In this document: piece after piece, positions 7,516-10,376 of the stretch | Layout of the letters: each line of letters opens with the position of its first letter | How positions within the stretch are numbered: the stretch's first letter is position 1 | Source: an uncultured Lentisphaeria bacterium | Lineage (GTDB): Bacteria > Verrucomicrobiota > Lentisphaeria > Oligosphaerales > Oligosphaeraceae | DNA length: 10,376 nucleotides | Direction: 5' to 3' | NCBI GenBank assembly: GCA_934661755.1 | Contig: CAKUJM010000067.1 | Location: 1-10,376, forward strand | Translations under genes and position numbers: made by a program | Notes under the pieces: generated by a model | Database searches by the model: none | The model's input: the letters and a program-made list of their open reading frames with translations, nothing else | What the model was told of the DNA's origin: nothing

Positions 7516-8802
7516 ATGAAGGCATTGCTAATCAACGGTCCGCAGCGTGCCTGCGGAAAACTGGCCCTCTCCGGCAACAAGAATGCGGCGCTGCCGATGA
7601 TCGCGGCGGCAATGCTCACGGATGAAACCGTGGTGCTGCACAACGTCCCGGATATCCTGGATGTGCGCAATATGATCGCCATCGTGGCGGAAATGGGCGG
7701 CCAGTGCGATTTCTCCAATGGCACCCTGGCAATCTGCGCCGGGAAATGCACCGCCGCCGCCCCCGGCCCCCAGCGATGCAAGGCCGTGCGCACCTCGGTG
7801 CTGTTCGGCGGACCCCTGGCGGTGCGCCATGGCGAGTGCATGATCCACTCCCCCGGCGGCGATGTCATCGGCCGACGACGGCTTGACACCCACTTCTATG
7901 GACTGCGGAAACTTGGCCTGGAAGTGACGCCGCTGCCCGGCGGATGCAATTTCAAGCGCGCCGGAGAGCTCGCCGGCACCGAATTGTTCCTGGACGAGGC
8001 CTCGGTGACCGCCACCGAACATATCCTCACCGTCGCCGTGTTCGCCAAAGGCCATACCGTGATCCGCAACGCCGCCTGCGAACCGCATGTCACCCAGCTG
8101 GCCCAGCTGCTTAACGCGATGGGCGCGCGCATCAGCGGAATCGAAACCAATATCCTGCAAATCGACGGCGTCGACCGACTCCATGGCGCCGAATTCACCC
8201 TCGGCGCCGACCACGTCAATGCCGCCAGCTTCCTGGCATTGGCGGCGGCTACCGGCGGCCAGATCGAGCTGACAGGCAATATCATGCCGCATGACTACTG
8301 GATGACCAGGCGCGTCTTCGCGCGCTTCGGCGTCAATTTCACCGTCGAACCCGGCCGGATCCGCCTTGACCAGAGCCGGCCAATGCAGGTGGACAATGAC
8401 TGCGATGGCGTGATGCCCACCATCTCCGATGGGCCGTGGCCGCAATTCCCGTCCGACATGATGAGCTGCCTGATCGCCATGGCCACCCAGGCACATGGCG
8501 CCATGCTCTTCTTCGAGAAAATGTATGAGAGCCGGATCTATTTTGTCGACCGGCTGATCGCCATGGGCGCCAATGCCGTCATCTGCGATCCGCATCGCGC
8601 CGTGATTTCCGGGCCATCGCGGCTGCATGGCGCCGAACTCATCTCGCCGGATATCCGTGCCGGAATGGCGCTGATCCTGGCGGCGTGCTGCGCCCATGGC
8701 GCCTCGCTGATCCGCAATGCCGACATGGTATACCGCGGCTACGAAAACCTCCCCGGCAATCTCCGCGACCTGGGAATCGACGTCGAGGAGAAGACCATGT
8801 AG
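7516..8802 (+). CDS. murA: UDP-N-acetylglucosamine 1-carboxyvinyltransferase MurA, Asp in the catalytic loop
   Basis: MurA transfers enolpyruvate from PEP to UDP-GlcNAc, the first committed step of peptidoglycan synthesis, in the cytosol. The 428-residue protein shows the EPT-family inside-out barrel hallmarks: GNKNAALPMIAA (20-31) with the catalytic Lys22-Asn23, loop SPGGDVIGRRRLDTH (112-126) with Arg120, WPQFPSDMMS around 314-323 with the Asp equivalent to E. coli D305, SPDIRAGMA and the C-terminal RGYENL. At the position of the E. coli catalytic Cys115 this protein has Asp116 (codon GAT 7861-7863), the state known from Mycobacterium tuberculosis and Chlamydia MurA, which are naturally insensitive to fosfomycin. 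The GPSRLHGAELISPDIRAGMA wording belongs to a MurA sub-type common outside the Proteobacteria. A substrate variant is possible, but this is the only MurA seen here. The start is supported by AGAAGGA at 7500-7506. Confidence 0.92.
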   Translation: MKALLINGPQRACGKLALSGNKNAALPMIAAAMLTDETVVLHNVPDILDVRNMIAIVAEMGGQCDFSNGTLAICAGKCTAAAPGPQRCKAVRTSVLFGGPLAVRHGECMIHSPGGDVIGRRRLDTHFYGLRKLGLEVTPLPGGCNFKRAGELAGTELFLDEASVTATEHILTVAVFAKGHTVIRNAACEPHVTQLAQLLNAMGARISGIETNILQIDGVDRLHGAEFTLGADHVNAASFLALAAATGGQIELTGNIMPHDYWMTRRVFARFGVNFTVEPGRIRLDQSRPMQVDNDCDGVMPTISDGPWPQFPSDMMSCLIAMATQAHGAMLFFEKMYESRIYFVDRLIAMGANAVICDPHRAVISGPSRLHGAELISPDIRAGMALILAACCAHGASLIRNADMVYRGYENLPGNLRDLGIDVEEKTM

Positions 8803-8807
8803 CGAAG

Positions 8808-8840
8808 GGCCGGGCGCCGCCGGCAAAAAAAAGCCCGGCC
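8808..8840. terminator. Inverted repeat between murA and the HD gene, weak terminator candidate
   Basis: GGCCGGGC (8808-8815) and GCCCGGCC (8833-8840) pair over 8 bp around a 17-nt loop that contains an A8 run. No T tract follows on the plus strand, so standard intrinsic termination is unlikely. It occupies most of the 67-bp gap between murA and the next gene and may only affect transcript stability. Confidence 0.3.
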
Positions 8841-8869
8841 ATCCATAATCCATTCCATCCCCGCCATCC

Positions 8870-10105
8870 ATGAAAAACCCCTCCTTGAATCGCGCGCTGA
8901 TTGAACAGATTTTCGACGCCGCCAGCATCCGGCGCTGGAATGACCAGATCAACCCCATGGAGTTCACCGAGCTGGACAAACAGGCCCACAAGATGATAAT
9001 CGCCTGGGTCCTGTCACGCTGCGAGGAGGACCGCGGACGCAATCCGGTGGATTGGAAACTGCTCGTCGAGGGCTCGCTGTTCGAGCTGCTGCACCGCATC
9101 ATCCTGACCGATATCAAGCCGCCGGTCTTCCATCGGATGATGGCGGAAAACGGCGTCCAGCTCAACGAGTGGGTGCTGCAGGCGCTGGAGCCGACAGTCG
9201 GACAGATCCGCGGCGGCTTCGCCCAACGCATGAAACGCTATTTCTCCGACCGCAGCTACGCACGCCACGAACGCCGCATCCTGAAGGCGGCGCATTACCT
9301 GGCTACACAATGGGAATTCAACATCCTCTACAAGCTGTGCCCGTTCATCCGCGGAATCGAACAGATCAAACAGGAAATCGAAGACCAGATCGAGGACCAT
9401 ATCGACCTGATCGGCGTGCAGAAAATCTCGATGGGACGAAAAACCTGCGGATTCGTCGAGCTGTGCGGACAACTCCGCTTCCAAAAACGATGGTCGCAGT
9501 CGCCGCGGATCCCCGCCACCTCGGTGCTGGGGCATATGTACATGGTGGCGGCGCTGACCTATCTGGCGCTGTGCGAGACCGATGCCTGCGACGCCCGCAT
9601 CGTCAACAGCTTCTTCGGCGCACTCTTCCATGACCTGCCGGAGGCGCTTACCCGCGACATCACCTCGCCGGTGAAAAACGCCGTCTCCGGACTGGCCGAC
9701 ACCATCAAGAAATACGAAAACCTCCAGATGGAGGAAAAAATCCAGCCGCTGCTGCCTCCGCACTGGTATTCCGACCTGAGCTACTATACCGGAAACGAGT
9801 TCGAAAACCGCGTCGTCGTCAACGGGCAGGTCCGACTCGGACTGGCATACGAAGAACTCAATGACCGCTGGAATGACGGCAATTACTTCCCGGTTGACGG
9901 GCAGATCATCTCCGCCTGCGACAAGCTGGCCGCGCTCATCGAGGCGGCGGAGTCGATCCACAATGGCGTGACCTCAAAACACCTCGAGGAGGGACTCGAC
10001 CGCCTGTGGGGCCTCTACAAGGACAAGGTCATCGGACCGCTCGACTTCTCCGAAATCTACTATCAGTTCAAAAGCCTCGTCCCGCGTCAGCGCGATATGT
10101 TATAA
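8870..10105 (+). CDS. HD-domain phosphohydrolase, tandem HD protein with degenerate N-terminal half
   Basis: A soluble 411-residue protein. The C-terminal half carries an intact HD metal-dependent phosphohydrolase site: H222 (GHMYMVAAL), H254-D255 (ALFHDLPEALTRDITSPVK, with E258 and D263) and D351 (SACDKLAALIEA). The spacing and the LTRDITSPVK wording match the HD_3/YfbR 5'-deoxynucleotidase group, so a nucleotidase role is plausible but unproven. The N-terminal half (about 21-150) repeats the same order in altered form: RRWND (21-25) parallels KRWSQ (206-210), SLFELLHRIILTDIKPPVF (69-87) parallels FFGALFHDLPEALTRDITSP (248-267), and ILKAAHYLATQWE (137-149) parallels IISACDKLAALIE (346-358). 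There HD becomes HR and the last Asp becomes His, so the half looks catalytically dead. The architecture matches a conserved uncharacterised family of about 400 residues that I recall from Epsilonproteobacteria and others. Start ATG 8870 gives a plausible N-terminus but has no Shine-Dalgarno. It is 67 bp after murA and co-directional. Confidence 0.85.
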   Translation: MKNPSLNRALIEQIFDAASIRRWNDQINPMEFTELDKQAHKMIIAWVLSRCEEDRGRNPVDWKLLVEGSLFELLHRIILTDIKPPVFHRMMAENGVQLNEWVLQALEPTVGQIRGGFAQRMKRYFSDRSYARHERRILKAAHYLATQWEFNILYKLCPFIRGIEQIKQEIEDQIEDHIDLIGVQKISMGRKTCGFVELCGQLRFQKRWSQSPRIPATSVLGHMYMVAALTYLALCETDACDARIVNSFFGALFHDLPEALTRDITSPVKNAVSGLADTIKKYENLQMEEKIQPLLPPHWYSDLSYYTGNEFENRVVVNGQVRLGLAYEELNDRWNDGNYFPVDGQIISACDKLAALIEAAESIHNGVTSKHLEEGLDRLWGLYKDKVIGPLDFSEIYYQFKSLVPRQRDML

Positions 10106-10118
10106 CAACATAATTGTC

Positions 10119-10137
10119 CAAGGGCGAGACGCCCTTG
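10119..10137 (+). repeat. Short perfect palindrome after the HD gene
   Basis: CAAGGGCG (10119-10126) pairs with CGCCCTTG (10130-10137) around AGA, 14 bases after the HD gene's stop codon. It is followed by CTACCCC rather than a T tract. It may act as the transcript end of the HD gene or be part of the repeat cluster that follows. Confidence 0.5.
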
Positions 10138-10162
10138 CTACCCCGGGGGGAGGCTGTGGTGG

Positions 10163-10304
10163 CGCCCGTCGGTCATGACGTGCGTCCGTGTACGGGCGTA
10201 AAACGACCGCGCTCACGTTTTCACGACAGAAAAAGCCTCCCCTGCAAGGGGAGGTGGCGCGACAGCGCCGGAGGGGTTACCGTCGGGCTTGACGTGCGTC
10301 CGTG
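10163..10304. repeat. Mosaic intergenic repeat: palindromes bracketed by a 25-bp direct repeat
   Basis: A 25-bp direct repeat lies at 10166-10190 and 10280-10304: CCGTCGG, three variable bases, then TGACGTGCGTCCGTG. Between and around the copies are stacked palindromes: CGCCCGT/ACGGGCG (10163-10169 and 10192-10198), AAAACG/CGTTTT (10200-10205 and 10216-10221), CCTCCCCT/AGGGGAGG (10236-10243 and 10247-10254) and GGCGC/GCGCC (10256-10260 and 10265-10269). The CTCCCC...GGGGAGGTGGCGCG...GCGCCGGAGGGG block strongly resembles a dispersed intergenic repeat seen in many bacterial genomes. No coding capacity is evident. Confidence 0.7.
10230..10254 (-). terminator. Leftward terminator-like hairpin with T tract
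   Basis: On the minus strand the 8-bp stem CCTCCCCT/AGGGGAGG with loop TGC (10254-10236) is followed directly by CTTTTTCTG, the form of a Rho-independent terminator. It would stop transcripts entering from the right, toward the HD gene. No leftward gene is visible before the window ends, so its partner, if any, lies outside. Confidence 0.5.
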
Positions 10305-10376
10305 CGTAGTTTGAAGAACGCGCTTTGTTGTAAACAGACTTTGTTATTGACAACACATGCACCGGCCAAGTTCACT
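10305..10376. other. AT-richer tail at the window edge, nothing assigned
   Basis: This stretch is noticeably AT-richer than the rest (for example TTTGTTGTAAACAGACTTTG). TTGACA at 10347-10352 could be a -35 box for a rightward gene beyond the window, but the sequence 17 nt downstream (GTTCAC) is a poor -10. No gene start is visible. Confidence 0.3.

Noticed and set aside
7528..9231. 567-codon leftward frame antisense to murA and the HD gene
   Set aside because: It is a shadow: Gly/His/Asp-rich without domains, spanning two real genes and their gap.
10114..10314. 66-codon rightward frame at the right edge
   Set aside because: It lies entirely in the palindromic repeat cluster and has no protein-like features.

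Overview
The window is GC-rich bacterial chromosome. It holds a compact run of rightward housekeeping genes on the right (about 3137-10105) and a decayed, repeat-rich stretch on the left (1-3136). The organism cannot be named from sequence alone. The LysRS C-terminal wording (CPGYSELNDP), a MurA of the SPDIRAGMA sub-type with Asp at the catalytic loop, a GH95-like sugar hydrolase paired with an AraC regulator, and weak Shine-Dalgarno use fit a PVC-group bacterium such as a Lentisphaeria/Victivallales gut lineage. That placement is inference.

Left region. Positions 1-440 are three tandem copies of a 129-136 bp palindrome-bearing unit plus a partial fourth. The array ends in a perfect 26-bp inverted repeat that abuts, and slightly overlaps, the encoded CCA end of a leftward tRNA-Ala(CGC) gene with the G3:U70 alanine identity pair. 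The hairpin core followed by TTTT on the minus strand is very probably the tRNA terminator, so the array looks like an amplified terminator-bearing sequence. A plausible tRNA promoter lies at 541-568. Positions 595-2347 (minus) hold the C-terminal two-thirds of a GH95-like glycoside hydrolase, with a probable frameshift near 1998-2001 and no 5' end. Immediately beyond, at 2365-2686 (plus), lies the C-terminal DNA-binding domain of an AraC-family regulator, also without its N-terminus. The two fragments point away from each other, as expected if one deletion removed a divergent promoter region and both gene starts. Positions 2687-3136 show no convincing gene.

Right region. plsY (phospholipid synthesis), lysS (lysyl-tRNA synthetase), a UvrD/PcrA/Rep-type helicase, murA (peptidoglycan precursor synthesis) and a 411-residue HD-domain protein follow one another on the plus strand with gaps of about 66-104 bp. 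They are co-oriented but need not be one operon. They serve separate core processes: membrane lipid, translation, DNA repair or replication, cell wall, and probably nucleotide metabolism. Two deserve attention. MurA carries Asp116 where E. coli MurA has Cys115, which predicts intrinsic fosfomycin insensitivity. The HD protein appears to be a tandem duplication in which the N-terminal HD-like half has lost its metal ligands.

Right edge. Positions 10106-10376 contain stacked small palindromes flanked by a 25-bp direct repeat, resembling a dispersed intergenic repeat element. One palindrome followed by CTTTTT on the minus strand could terminate leftward transcription. No complete new system is apparent. 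The most interesting items are the terminator/tRNA repeat array, the double-truncation scar, the MurA active-site change and the degenerate tandem HD protein.
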